Assembly (NCBI GenBank): GCA_020086605.1
Contig: JACBWW010000015.1
Span: forward strand, 6,841,513 to 6,905,512
DNA: 64,000 bases
From: Lanius collurio
Lineage: Eukaryota > Chordata > Aves > Passeriformes > Laniidae
Direction: 5' to 3'
The notes beneath the pieces are model-generated. The model had not been told where the DNA came from. It did not search any database and saw only the letters and a list, made by a program, of their open reading frames with translations. A program made the translations under genes and the position numbers. The number at the start of each line of letters is the position of its first letter. Positions within the stretch are counted from its first letter, which is position 1. Below are positions 28,021 through 40,853 of the stretch, one piece after another.

Positions 28021-30189
28021 CTAACAAAGGAGTATTCATCTTCCCTGAATGCCCTTTGAAGAAGTCAGGAACAAAGACTGTACTTTGAACAGTTTTGCTG
28101 TTTAAACTGTCATTCTGTCAAAAGAATCACTACATGACAGGCTAGGCATTAAAACCTACTGCAAAGCAGAGAACTGGAGACTTGAAACATTTTCTGTGGA
28201 CTGAGAGCTTCAGGGTCCTCTGGGAATCTCTTCAAAACAGTGGTCTGAAAACACTCCTCCAAACTACTTTCTTCCCTGCTGTTTACCTTTCCTTGGGTGT
28301 TTTGAGAGGTCCTTTGCACGTTTGCAGTGCTTTGAAAATGAAAATTGTTGTTACTGTTCTCCCACTGCGCTCTTCCTGACTTCCCACCATGTCTCCACTC
28401 CCAATTCACTGCATGTCCACAGGGCATTTGCACTCCTGGGAAAACAGTGGTTATTTGCCCTAGCACAAAAAAGCCAGGGAAGTTCTGCAGCATCAGCTAA
28501 ATTTTCTGCTGGAGAACAAGGAGAGTGGAGGGAAAGGGATCTCCTCTCTCCTTGCAGGCATCTCATTCTCTGTAGGAGGCAAATGGACTTCTGTAATTTC
28601 ATGCTTACAGTGCCTCTCCAGCACTGAAAATAACACTGATACATCATCTAAAAACAGAAAACAACAGAGGGGTTGATTTTCCAAATAAGTCACCTGAAGA
28701 GACATCTCTGGGCTATTTTCCCACAAACAAAAGGGGCATTTAGAAATGGGTAAAGCTGATACAAGAATCTTGTTCCCTGACAAAGGAATACTGTCTTGGC
28801 AGTTCACAGAAGAACTGATGTCAACTCTTTTGAGTCTCATTTGCTCCTGGTCTATCAAGAGACATGCATAGCATTTTATAAATAAATTAACATAGCAAAT
28901 TTCAGAGTGTTTATCATAATTTTCACTTCACAGGATGCAGGAAGCATTTACCTTTGCCTCTTGACAAAAACTTGTCTTCCAGCTAGAATAATGACACTTT
29001 AGTTACATACATGAAAATTCAATAGATGCTGGTTTGTCTGGGGATAATTCAGAATAAGGTCCTCATCAGGTCAGTATCTATACTGAACTCTCCTAAGATG
29101 GTAAACAAAATATGTATTCACTCTTCTCCCTCAAGTCTGAGATAATCTGATTCACAGATAAACTGTCTGGGTTAAAAACTGCAGAAATATGAAAGGTACA
29201 CAACTGCTGTCACAGAGATGCAAAACCTGCTGATACCCTATAACCCAAAATCAAAATGGAAATTGTCTTGAGATCATCTGCAGACATTGTCCTGCATCTG
29301 ATGCAGTTTAGTGTTGCATTAAAATCTGCATGGTGCAATTGAGCAGCTCCATGGAGTGGAGAGTTTTGTGCATAACTGGATCAGATTGGAACATGTGCCC
29401 ATGAAGTCCTATATCTTGACCTCAAGGCTGGGAATGGACCTGAAAAGCAAGCTGTCATTGTGTGGTAAACCTAATGCCATCTACAGGATATGGAGAAATT
29501 CTTTGGTACCATTTTGTAAAGGTTTGCTTTGCAGGAAGCTGACAAATTTTCAAGGGCCACATTGTGATACATGCTGCATTTCTGGCTGAGAAAATAGATT
29601 GTTGGAAAGTCAGGGACCTCTGCATGTCTTGATTTCTGATGTGGACCAAGCAGACATTATTATAATTTATAATCAGGATTTAGAACAGAATTTGCCATTT
29701 GCACAAATCTCAATTAAAGCTCAAGTAACATTGCAATAGGCTGAAAACAACTGGAGAACCCTCCATTTTTTAAAATCAGAATTAAAAATTCTTAGCAAAT
29801 TGGAGAAGTGAAGAAAAGAAAAAAAGATAAAATTCCAAATGTGCAGATACAAAATATCACACTGATCTACAGATGATGAAGACAGATCACCCTTTTGGAC
29901 ATGGTACTTGAAAGAGATATGAAGATAAATGCCTTGCCTTCACATATGTAAAATCTGAATTACAAGAGCAGGAAGATGAACACTTGGCTAGATACCAGTT
30001 CTGCAGAAAATGATGTGGAAGTTACACCAGAGCACAAGCCTGGCATGAATCAACACTGTCAAGGAAATGTAAACAGGAACTGAGAGAAGCAAAGTCACCA
30101 GTCTATTGTGCCAGGCAATGGTAAGGCTTTGGCTGGTACTGTATGCTCTCAGGACAGAAACTGTCCACAGAGGAGCAAGGATAATCATC

Positions 30190-30400
30190 AGAGATCTAGG
30201 AAACATTATCTATGAAGAGAGACTGAAGAAAAGAACATAATTCACTTGAAAATGAACAACGAACTTATCTGACATGAGTCCTTGAGTACTTAAAAAGTCT
30301 GCTCCCATTGTACAGTGTACATGATTTAAAATTTGAAGGGGTATAAAGCCGTGGCAGGAAAGTTTCTGATTGGATATTGTAAGAATAGTACTGAAACACT
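30190..30400 (+). mobile_element. Ancient CR1 LINE relic
   Basis: The segment follows, in order, blocks typical of the untranslated end of old CR1 elements: agatctaggaaacatt with atgaagagagactgaagaaa, then a ttgagtacttaaaaagtctg-like block, then gcaggaaagtttctgattgg followed by tattgtaagaatagt and a gaaacactgg block. It is heavily diverged, and its limits are approximate. It could be a different LINE subfamily. Confidence 0.45.
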
Positions 30401-33400
30401 GGCTATATACACAAATTTCTTTCCCATCCCCTCCTTTTTTCTGCTTCCAGCCCATATTGCATTAGCAGCCTAATTTTTTCAGAGTGGAAGCCAGAAAAAT
30501 CTCATCACCTCAGGGCTACACCAAGATAGCTGGACAGTCAGAATTATTCCATGCAGAGTCAAAAAAAATCAGAAGGCAGGTGAAGATGTTTCTGTGTCAT
30601 GCTTAGTTGTCCACTGCCTCTGAAAAAAAGAACCATGGTCGTTGGAGGAAAAGCACTGTGATACAGGTGGAGTTCCTGCAGACCCTGCAGAGCAAGGGGT
30701 AAATGACACACACATTCCATCCAACCCCAGCTGCTCAAACTGGACAGATGATAAAGAGTGTTAATAAACCTGGGCCAATGAGCATGCTTGGAACTTGCAT
30801 CAAGGTACGCATTTGAAAGTGGTTTGGCAGAGTGATCCCATTAAATTTATTGGTCCAGTCTTTGTTCTGTCTTCTGGTGGAAGCAACTGCAGCATTAGAT
30901 AGAGGTTTTAGACAGAAATAGATAATTCTTTAAAAAAACCACAACAACAAAGTGGATGCAGAGGTCACTCACAAATTTATGCTGACCAACACTATAAAAT
31001 GGAAGAGAAGGGTGTTGGTTTTCTCTTTCTTAGAACCAATAGGTGTCACCAAATTCTACATGGAAGTTCTAGAGAAAATGGCTTAAAAACACATAATTAA
31101 GAATAGAAAGAATTGCTTTAAAAAGGTGATTTATCTTTCTTTATGGAAAACTGTTCAGACGTGATTCTATAATTTTAAAGTGAAGCCATCTGTATCAACA
31201 GTATGTTGATAGCTTTAAATAGCTCACCTGGATGCACTGAGCAACATATCTCTGTCTTCTTCTTGGCTACCATCCCAGTCTTTTTTATGTAAAGACATAT
31301 TAAAATCATGCCCAGAAGATACTTAATTTTCTAATTATTGGTAGTTTTGGTGACCCACTCTATGAATCTGCCCCAGCATATGGGCATATAGACTATCAAG
31401 CTCCAAAGTTAATACTTGTGAACTAGCAGGCTAACAGCTCTAGAAGCATTACATTCAAGATGTTTACATTTTTATACTGAATATGGTGCCCCAAGTATTA
31501 ATGAAAATTGGAAATACAAGTTTAGGCATTAGGAACAAAATTAGTACTCTTTTGTCTTGGGTGGCATGAGCCACTGTGACCATTTCAGTGAAAGGCTGTG
31601 TATCAAGTCTGAATCTACCCAATTCAACAAGCATGTAGAACTTGATTAGTGATCAGCTTCCTTGATTGAAAAATAAATTAAACCACCAGCAGATTTTTAT
31701 CTTTGTTGGGTTTTTTGTTTGTTTGTGGGGTTTTTTTTGGTTTATTTTTTTGGTTGTTTTTGTTTTCCTCACAAGTTACACTCTCTACAAGAGTTCTCTT
31801 TGGCACTGGTCCTCGGAGAAAGTGTACTGGTTGTACAGAACCTCTACACTGAAATCCTATCAAAGGCAGGAGAAAATGATTCAATATGAGCAAATGCATA
31901 CTCACAAATTCTGTGTTAGTGTTAGTATTTTCCATTGAAAAAAATTCAGAGATTTCAAAGAGCCATGGGTGGGTGACGATTTGTAAAAGCTGTTTTTATA
32001 TACACTATTGTTATCTCCACTAACAGTCTTTTACAGACCATAGCTTGTCAAAACAATAAATCAAGACCGTAACTTACACAAACTCACACTGGTTGGAGAC
32101 TGCTTCACTGTAGAATAATGCCTTTGCATAAAACATTCCTCTAGCACAGTTCAAAACAGAAGATTATACCCAGGCTTAAAAAAAATAGATGATTGTTTCT
32201 GGTTGTGAGAGGTTTTATGAATATGTTTATAGGCAGAAATCAGCCATAAAAGACATAGACTATAAAGTACTGGGAGCTATAGAACAGAAATCATTGTCCA
32301 AAGCACTTTCTGAACTTCAGAAAATGATAATAAAATTGTAAAAGTACTTGTCAGATTTGAAATGCAGTCTTAGCAAAGACTTTCTTTGCACCAACATGTT
32401 GTAAAAAGTATGTATTTAAATACTGAAAGTAAGGAGCAGCAGAAAAAGAGTATTTTTGAGAGTGCATCAAATTCAAATAAAAGAGCATCCTGATGATAGT
32501 TTGCAAAATAATAATGTGATTTTAGATATGCAACTCAACAGAAAATGACAAGTAACCTTCCAATCTTACACACAACTAGCTACATTAGGGTCATAAATTA
32601 CATTCAAGGTTGAGAGCCTCTGATGCAAGGGAAAAGAAAAATGCACCGATCACCCAATTTTATCCCTTGAGCATGTCCAAAATTTTACCCAAAAGTACAT
32701 CCATTAAACATAAGTAGCCCCTATTACTGTGAGAGTCTTGTGATGGTGGAGTGATTCTATTTCTATAATATAAATAGGAAACTGAGTATAGGAACTAAAA
32801 TGTCACATGTTACAAAGTTGTTTCTACTTGCTTGAATAGCCGGTATTTGCAAAACCACTGTCCTAGTCCTCTGCTAGAGCTACATGACTCTTCAGCTTTG
32901 TCTCACTTCAGCAAGGTCTGGAGATCACAGCTGGAAGGCAAAGAATTCTTGGAGAGTGGGGAGTGGCCTCACACCCAAACACTTCTAACTCCTTCAGGTG
33001 CTAGGAGTCTTGGCATCCAGTAAATAGCACAACATTTCTGTCATTGGTTAAATTTTCCATCTTGAGTTGCAATTCAATAGCAATGTTGGTAGGTCTCACC
33101 TGTGCCTTTCTCTCCTTCTTGCATCATTAAGTTACACCATCATAAAACTGCTCTAAGTAGCTCTGCAGCCCCTTCCAAATAGTTTTTTGAGTTGAACTGA
33201 TGTGTTCTTGTCTCGTTAAAAGTATGTTGCTGCTGGCATGAATGGACACTGATGCCAGTCTTCAGATCAGGCATGCGATAACATGAATTGATGTAATGTA
33301 AGTGCTGCCAGGAAGTAAAGAGCAGTCATCCCCAGCAGGCCTGAGCATATCAAACCTCCACTTTGAACTTCCACAGAGCTTTTAGCTCAGACAGGCTATT

Positions 33401-36234
33401 AAATCATATAAACTGACATGCTGTATATCACAGTCCATTGTAGTAACAAAGTTATCCTATTAGTTTAAGTGGTGATTGCTTGGGTTAGGCAAACTCTGCT
33501 GGAGACCAGAGCGCCTGTACCATGGAAAGAAGCAGCCACAGAGGAGCATGCTCTTATGTCCCAAATCTACGTATCCTGTAAGGGCATGCTCTCAAACCTC
33601 TGCTGTGACAGAGGAACAAACCAGCAGGAGATGATAAGCCAAGATGACCCTTGCCATAAAGCAGATAAACATCTCTGGTCCTCCCTGCTTATAGACTAGA
33701 AGAAAATGTCCCAAGTCATTTCCAATTCTGCTGAATGATCACTCATCCTGGGATCAAGACAGCGAGCATCATCGTGACATGATTATGATTCCACAATTGT
33801 CTGACAATTTCCCACCATGCATCAGAACACCAACTTGAGTTGTTTGCACAAGCCCGGATGCAGCAGAGGAAATAGCATGAAGCACCCTTCAGAGTATATT
33901 CTGGTAGTTGAACACAAATCACCAGACAAAAATCACTGCAGTCACTGTGATGATCTGCAACTGTGACAGATCAGTTGAATGCAATATAAAACTTCTGTTG
34001 TTCTGTGGCACATGAAAAAGGGTAATCAAGGAGCTTACACACTTAATGTCTGGATGAGAAGGCAACCTTATTAGGGGAGAAATCCAGCTTCCATGCCTAT
34101 AAGGAGTCAATATATCCTGAAAAATAGTCACACAGATCTTTCAAAAAGATCGCTACTCTCAAAAGCTACATGAGATCCATTTATGGACTAGTTGTAAAAC
34201 TTTCTTATACACTACAATGAGCATAGAAAAATATCCAATAATTCACATGGGAGCTTTGACTGAAAATACATTTTATATGGCTGCATTTCAGTTTAGTGAA
34301 ACCTACAGGAAATTTGGCACAGCCAATGACAAACTGTATGTGAGCCAAACTGATAAAATTTGTGGATGAATGCTGCCTGATCCAAGTGCAGTTACAAATT
34401 TGTCATGTGACTCCCCGGTTGGTGCTAGTACATCATCTGTACCTGAATTTGACACTGGAAGCTTTTGCGAGTGTTTTACTGTCCTAAAGTCATAAACATC
34501 AAGCCAAATCTTGGTGGGGAGCTACTTGTTGTGAACAACTGCAGAGGGCCTGACAATGGGTATGTCAGAAAAACTGGAGACCTGCAGCAAAGCTCCAAGT
34601 TCTGTCACAGCAAAGGATGGAGATGCCACCCCAAGTGGCACTGCAGGTATAGGAACAATAAACCCTGACTACACACACACCACAAATGGATGAGAATGTC
34701 AAGAGGGCTTTTAAACTGGAAGACTGTGTTGAGATAGATGGCATCCAATGGGAGAGCACCTAGTCAAAACTGACCCCAGTGGAATACAATTAAAAAAAAT
34801 TAAAACGCAGGAAAAGATTAATTCCAGAACACTATCTGAGCTGGCACTGGAGCTTCCTGTCATACCACGAGCCTACCTGCCAACACTCCCGTTGGCTGTG
34901 TCAGCTGCAAGCACTCTGCTGGTGTCTGCTGCAGCAGTGCTTTGATCACGGGCAGATGGAAAGCAGATGTACCGTGCAGGTAATACAACAACTGCTCTTA
35001 GGTCTTCTGTAGTTTCATCTGGTTTTATGTCCATTATTTCTTAGGCTGATGTGACCTTTTCTGCTTCACACATATACTGTGTTGGCATTTTAAGTGAGGG
35101 GAAAAACTCATCAGCACACTTTTTGGATTGCGCATCCATTATTTACTGGTGTTTTACTAAAAATGCTGGCAATTTTCCAGTTCATTAGGGATCATCTCAG
35201 ATGTGACTCTGCTGGCAAGAAATAAAACTATTACGATACCAACAGTAAAATATTTAACCTAAATTAAAAAAATAATCCCCCCACTGCTTACAAAATAGTA
35301 GCCTAATAATTATGGTGCTGGCTGAAGCAATTTCTAGTTTTAGTGTCTATGTACTTAAAGGAAAACTGCTCTATATCTTTAATTCCATAGAAGCTGTCTT
35401 GGTCAATGAAGTTACTGATAGGTAAAATGGTTTGCAACGTTTACTGTATTTGTTGTAAGCAAGGTATTAAAAACTTGAGGTCTCAGCAGAGAAGGCCCTA
35501 GGAGAGAAGAAGTACTGACTTTGAATTAGAAAACAATTTCTCCCCTAAGCAAAATTCATACTGATTGTTTAAAACATTTCTATTCCCATTTGCCAGAAGG
35601 TACTTTTAAGCAAGCATATTGTCCTAGCTCAGCCAGCCTTCAGTCCTGCTGGCATGTGTGGGGACAGACAGGATGGTTCCATGTGCAGTGCTGCTTTTCC
35701 AGCTGCATCGCTCTTATGCACATCCTGTTATGGGGAAAACAAAGGAAGACTCTCACGGATTTGTGTAAGCACTGGGAAGCCTTTCCACCTGACAACTACT
35801 CAGATACAAGAGATTTATAGGCTGCATTGTCCTGTATGTTGTTCCTTGAGAAGCCATTTATCTGCCTGTGTCTTACGCTGGCAGAGCAAGGTGGGTATCC
35901 ACTGCTGCCATGCTGAGTGGAACAGCAGTTCATGCAAAACCACCAAACTGTTCTGTACTGCACAAAAACTCCTCTTTCTACAAAGTTTCCTATGAGCGAT
36001 TCCTTGTCAAGCCTCTCTTGTCTTTGAGACAAGATACTACAAGATGCATACTACAAACAGCAAATGTGACACAGCTGGCAGGCGGTGTGGTAGCTTTGCT
36101 GGCAATAGAGAAGTTTTACCTCTATACAAACTTTCAATCCTGAACAAAATTATACAATAGTTACTTTCAGTAACTGCTCAGAGTATCAAGAAGACTTAGA
36201 GCATTGGAAGCTCTAGCAACTCTTGAGTGTTATG

Positions 36235-36905
36235 TGATTGCACTAGCTGCATCTATGCTGTGGAGTGGTGTAGGCAGGGCATCTCACCCCTCACAAGAGC
36301 TTATCTGTTGCTTGTTAGCTGGTGAAATAACTCAGGGCATCTCGCCCCTCACAAGAGCTTGCTAATTGATGAAATAACTCGATCAGGACAGCTTGTCTTG
36401 TAGTGAGTTATTTTGGTGCCATGAAAGTAATGCTTCCAGCTGTCAATAGATATCTTGCTGTGGAAATGAGATCTGGAAAGATAAGCTGAAATTTCTGACT
36501 GAGAGTTCACTTTACAAACTACAAAATCTACACCAAACTTTCACAAAGCAGAAATCTTCTGCACGTTCCTTGGAAATGTGTGGGTCTTTCTCCCCAAAGC
36601 TGGGATGCCTACTTTGTGGTTACTCTCCTGGGAGCTGAGTGAAAGGACTCTGTACACTATCATTATTTCTGTGGTAAATTACATTGACTCCTAATCTATA
36701 CTAGTTCTTTGATAGCTTTGATATAGGTACCTCGATATTGTGCACTATTTTATGTAATCTACTAATTCTCTTTGTTTTATGCTGTGTAGTAAGTAACTCT
36801 GTTTAAAGCCTTTTGTCTGTTATTGTCAGTCTATTCAATAAATAACTCATTTTATAATAGACCTGATCTGCCATCCTTAGAACTTGCAGGCCGGAGTGAC
36901 TGTAG
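36235..36905 (+). mobile_element. LTR-like block of an avian ERV
   Basis: The segment has the look of an LTR 3' half. There is a T-rich stretch, a polyadenylation signal AATAAA at 36837-36842 and a short region after it (tcattttataatagacctga, then tgccatccttagaac), a pattern I associate with avian ERVL-type LTRs. The left part has an internal tandem duplication (36275-36332 and 36333-36379). I could not find TG...CA ends with flanking duplications, so both limits are approximate. No internal retroviral sequence was identified. Confidence 0.5.
36275..36379. repeat. Imperfect tandem duplication, 58-bp unit
   Basis: The block beginning cagggcatctc and running through cccctcacaagagctt occurs at 36275-36302 and again at 36333-36360 with a single A/G difference. 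Both copies run on to a shared gaaataact end; the second copy (47 bp) lacks about 11 bp in the middle. It lies in the 5' part of the LTR-like block. Confidence 0.85.
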
Positions 36906-38086
36906 GTATGGGCCACCTAAATTTAAGCTGCTGCCAAAAATCTGAGGCTAAGGCAGGGCTTGCCTGAAGCTCCCACTTGATCAGTAACAAGTGGTCACAT
37001 TGGTACCTGATGTAAAGTACTTCATTGGCACTTATACTAATGCAAGATGAAGGCTGCATGGAGATAACTAAAAAGGAACAAGTAGAATAAAGAAAACAAG
37101 TCCACAAATGTCACAGTTACCTACTCCTCCCTCTACAGAGCTGGTCATTCCCTGGATATTAGGGAACTTCTGCATGAATTAGATTCATTACTTCAAAATA
37201 GTGCAGAGTCTGGGTCAGAGACAGTTTTTCTGTTTCTGTTGTTTCCAGGTTTTGCTTTGGGAAGGGGAATATGCTGAGGTTTCAAACGGCCATAACCTAC
37301 AGTGTGGAGTTTCAGCCAGGGCTAGTGAGTGGCAGAGCCTGCCCCACTGGCAGTCCTGCTGGGATGTGCCTGAGTGAGAGACCTGGAGACCTTCCCACAT
37401 TAGAACCATGTCTGTCTGTCTGTCCTTTCTCTTTTGATAACGATTAATCCTAGCTGATCATTACATATGAATAATTACAAGGAAACATAAGAAAAAAGGA
37501 TGTACCTTTGTGAAAAGGAGATCATTCCTGTCAATGAGATGATCTCTACAATACTGGGATCAGAGGCTGTCTTATCTAAAACTATTTACAAATCATCTTG
37601 ACACTGTTCAGGTTTGACAGCTCTGTGTTTAAGTTACAGCACTGCATATACAGCAGCGATATCACCAGTTATAAACAAAGCATCTGCTGGCATAATGTGG
37701 ACTCAGCTGCTGATGCATATATAGCATCAACCTCCAGCAAATAAAACATTAAATAAAGTTTCTGTGAAATAAACAGAACACTTGTAACTGCAATCACTTC
37801 TTGCCTGATGCCAATACTTTACTACAAGTATGTGCCTGTTTCTTTTATGTACAATCACTGAGCCAGGTTGTGTTTCCAGGCACAGCTTGTGAATTCTGCA
37901 AATTGTTGCCTCAATCTTCTTCCTAGTTTTCAGGTTTTATAAACCTGTATAAAAGCTGTTTTCTTCTATTACCCTTCATTAGCAGAAAGTGGCCTACATG
38001 GAAATGTCGGGGCTTGGATCCTGCTACAGTTACATTTTTTGCTTGCCCTTCTTCATGCTCCCACTCTCCCCTTTATCACTACTTAC

Positions 38087-38270
38087 TCAAAGGGGTCGCT
38101 GGGATCAGCTCTCTGGAGCTCTGGAGGAATCGGTATTCTTTTGTAGTACATTTCCCAGTCAAAAGCTCCTCGCATGGCATCCCCCGCCTGTGCCTCGTAG
38201 CCAAAGTGATTGTGGTCAATGACATCGATCATAGGACACACGATGGTTTTGTGGTTAAGTGCAATCTGGT
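38087..38270 (-). CDS. GALNTL6: GALNTL6 internal exon B: central catalytic domain
   Basis: A 184-bp exon that directly follows exon A in the transcript after a 6.6-kb intron. Its first two bases (AC) complete the Asn codon begun in exon A. Sixty full codons follow, and the last two bases (GA) start a Glu codon completed in exon C. The acceptor ends tttttcag and the donor is gtaagt. The peptide runs [19 protein letters not shown], then [19 protein letters not shown], then [14 protein letters not shown] and [18 protein letters not shown] separates it from the close paralogue GALNT10, which has DDFRYETQAG at this place as I recall it; over this stretch the peptide equals human GALNTL6 as I recall it. 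This part of the domain forms the core of the sugar-nucleotide and acceptor cleft in solved family structures. An open frame runs a little past both splice sites, but the exon limits are set by the splice signals. Confidence 0.98.
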
Positions 38271-40807
38271 CTGAAAAACGAAAGTAGAAAATAGGAAATG
38301 GCATGTCTAGTCAAGCCATCTATCATATTACTGCAAAGTGAATCCCACAGGTTTCTGATGTTTGAAGATTGTTTGCTTTGTGCCCTATGGCCCCCCCCAC
38401 ATAATTTCATTTTTCAAATTTGTATCAAATGCTTATTTAAAGCAGACTTAATGTAGTTGGGCAATGATTAGAAGTATTTATGGCTTTTTAAAGGGAAGCA
38501 CATCACTGTGAGACCCACAGGAGTCCAGTCAACTGTCTCTGTCTCACATTGCTATTCTGAGCTGTCCCCAATCTGTCAGCTACGGAATAAGCCAGAAAGG
38601 AAATGGTAAAAGCACTCCTTCATCTGTGGGGAGTGTGGATGGGAAGCCCCTGTGAGAGAGATTTATTCCTAAATGTGAATCTCGGCCCTTGCAACCATTC
38701 AGTCGCTCTTCCTGTGGCTGTAGTGTGCATCAGCTTTGAGATCAAATGTTCCAACACAAAGAGCAAAACAGAGCTTGTGTCCTTTTTTTTTGTAGCAATC
38801 TTTGAGTTATAAAGAAGGCTCCACAGTATTATTCTTACCTGCTTTCTAAAGAAAGGAGTTTAGTTTTGCTTTAAAGAAAAAAATTAGAACTGTGAGGCTA
38901 AATCAAATTCCCATCTCTAGCATAAGCTCAGGTGGGCCTGAGTCTGCTTTGGTGAATCCTGATGCTTAATCCTATAGAGCTCCTCTGAAAAGAAAGACAT
39001 GTAAAGAAGACAGGCCAACATCAAGAATTATGCAGAAGACTAATGGTTTGAAATGAGGAAGTACAGAGAAAACCTGTAGCTGTGTGGACATGAAAGGACA
39101 GTAAAAAACTACCTATGAACCCTCGAAAAAACCTAAAATCTTAAAACTCCAAGTATAATAAAGCTTTTTCTCTGAACGGCAACTTAGATCCTTGACATTA
39201 CTTAGTACATTTTAGGGCCTACGTGGCAAACTTGCTTTTTGGTTTTGTTGCTTAGATTTCACTGATGCTTGATAATACCCTAAAAATAATCAGAGGGCTG
39301 CATGTGGATTGAACCCTTAGATAGGAAGGCAGGTAGTACTGGTATAATGATTAATAATAGAGATTCTGCTTCCATGCTTCTGAGGGACTGCAATTAAGGA
39401 AAAAAGATTATTTTCACAAAACATCTGAGTCTTTATATTTATTCTCAGTAGCTTAAGTTTAGAAACACTGTCCAAATCAGGGATCAATGCTGCTAGTGAG
39501 AAATTACTGTGACTGGAAGTTCAGCAGGATTTTACATCCTTGTCCTTTAACAGTCAAATAAATTTAAAGCACAGGCTCTCACAAAATTCTAGGAAACTCA
39601 TCTCAGAGATAATGGCTGCATTACTGTTGGTATTGCCAAATATAATTACATTCACTGGCACACTGTATAGCATTATCTGTGGTCATTATATGAAGTCACT
39701 TTTACATAATCTCTTTCCTGTGATGGCCCTCCTAATAGTTATAGGGCTTATAACAATCTGTCTCTGACCCTCCCTTCTAAATTGATTGGAGGAGAGAAAC
39801 TAAATGGGATTGATTTGTCTGGAGCAGGTCAAAGGTAGACTCATAATGTTTTAGCATCGTTCTCTTCATCTTTAAAAGCTGTTGTCTTTAAATACACTGA
39901 CGGATTTGAAGCATCCAAGTCACATGCAGAGACAGTCAGGGGGAAATTTATTTGAGCAATGCTCAAGCTCAAGACTAGTCCTCATTTCTGCAACTCTCAA
40001 GAATCCTGCAAGTATGATGATGCTTACCTGCCTGTTTTTAGTGTGTTTCTGCAGAACTTAGTCCCCAAAATATTTTAGAGATAAGGAACCACAGGAAGAT
40101 CTTGACTTCTTACGAAACCAGGGTGTTTGTAGTTGTGCACAACAAAAGAGAGTAACCAAACTTGCAGCCTCAGTGTTTCTTTCAGTAAGCCTAAAATAAT
40201 GAATTTTACATATCTAGTACTTAGGCTTAAACGTAGCTCCGATAAAAATTTAGAAACAGAAAGAAAAGGCTGTAAGGCTAGCTCACATTTCACAGGTGTG
40301 GTGGTATCACAGACTTAGATATGCAAACATGCTACTGCCTTTATCAGCCACTGCTCTTTCCTCCACCTGCTCCTAATGGCAGACACTGAAAGCTACAGCA
40401 GAAATGCTTTACAGTTTCTCTTCCACTGCCTTTATTCCTCATCCCCTTACAGATTCCTACTGGTCTGAAAATATCCATGCATTATTTCACCGCATAGAGA
40501 CTTCAGTTAAAGGGAAGAACAAAGAAATAAGCATGACTGCACATGCAAAAATCTTGCAGATTTCAGGAAAAGCCTGGGAGCAAGAGGGAACATTGCTCAG
40601 AGCTTTCTCCCTAGCAATTTTAACCAATATACACATACATATTTGAATTCATCACTTTTTGGATCAAGCAGAGTAAGCATATAGGGCAATAAACAGAAGT
40701 TTTCAATATTGAATGAGTCACTGTATCAGGAATACAGGTTTTATCTTTATGACAAAGAGGTACCCCTTTAATTTCAGGTTTGTTTCAAATTTGGCTGGAT
40801 AAAGCAA

Positions 40808-40853
40808 CAATGGAAAATTGCAAAGAGTCTTATATTTTTGCAGTTTTCCATTG
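40808..40853. repeat. Inverted repeat, 17-nt arms, 12-nt loop
   Basis: The arms caatggaaaattgcaaa (40808-40824) and tttgcagttttccattg (40837-40853) pair along all 17 positions if the plus strand is transcribed, with one G-U wobble. On the minus strand that position is an A-C mismatch. The hairpin is compact (46 nt) and not built from simple repeats. Pairing does not extend into the flanks, which makes a classical microRNA precursor less likely. Confidence 0.75.

Larger units (their letters stand above)
9731..38086. other. GALNTL6: 28.4-kb intron of GALNTL6 between exons B and C
   Basis: The largest complete intron in the window, with a gtaagt donor at exon B and a cttcag acceptor at exon C. 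It contains inverted repeats at 11279-11308 and 12182-12241, a CR1 tail near 21078-21180, an (AT)15 run at 27989-28018, an old CR1 relic near 30190-30400 and an LTR-like block near 36235-36905. Open frames of 110-140 codons occur (for example 24443-24865 and 28493-28858) but show no family motif, so I do not call them genes. The remaining sequence is plain AT-rich intron. Confidence 0.9.

Noticed and set aside
28149..28858. Cluster of 98-121-codon open frames on the minus strand
   Set aside because: No recognisable family, frames overlap each other, and no similarity to retroviral or LINE proteins was seen.
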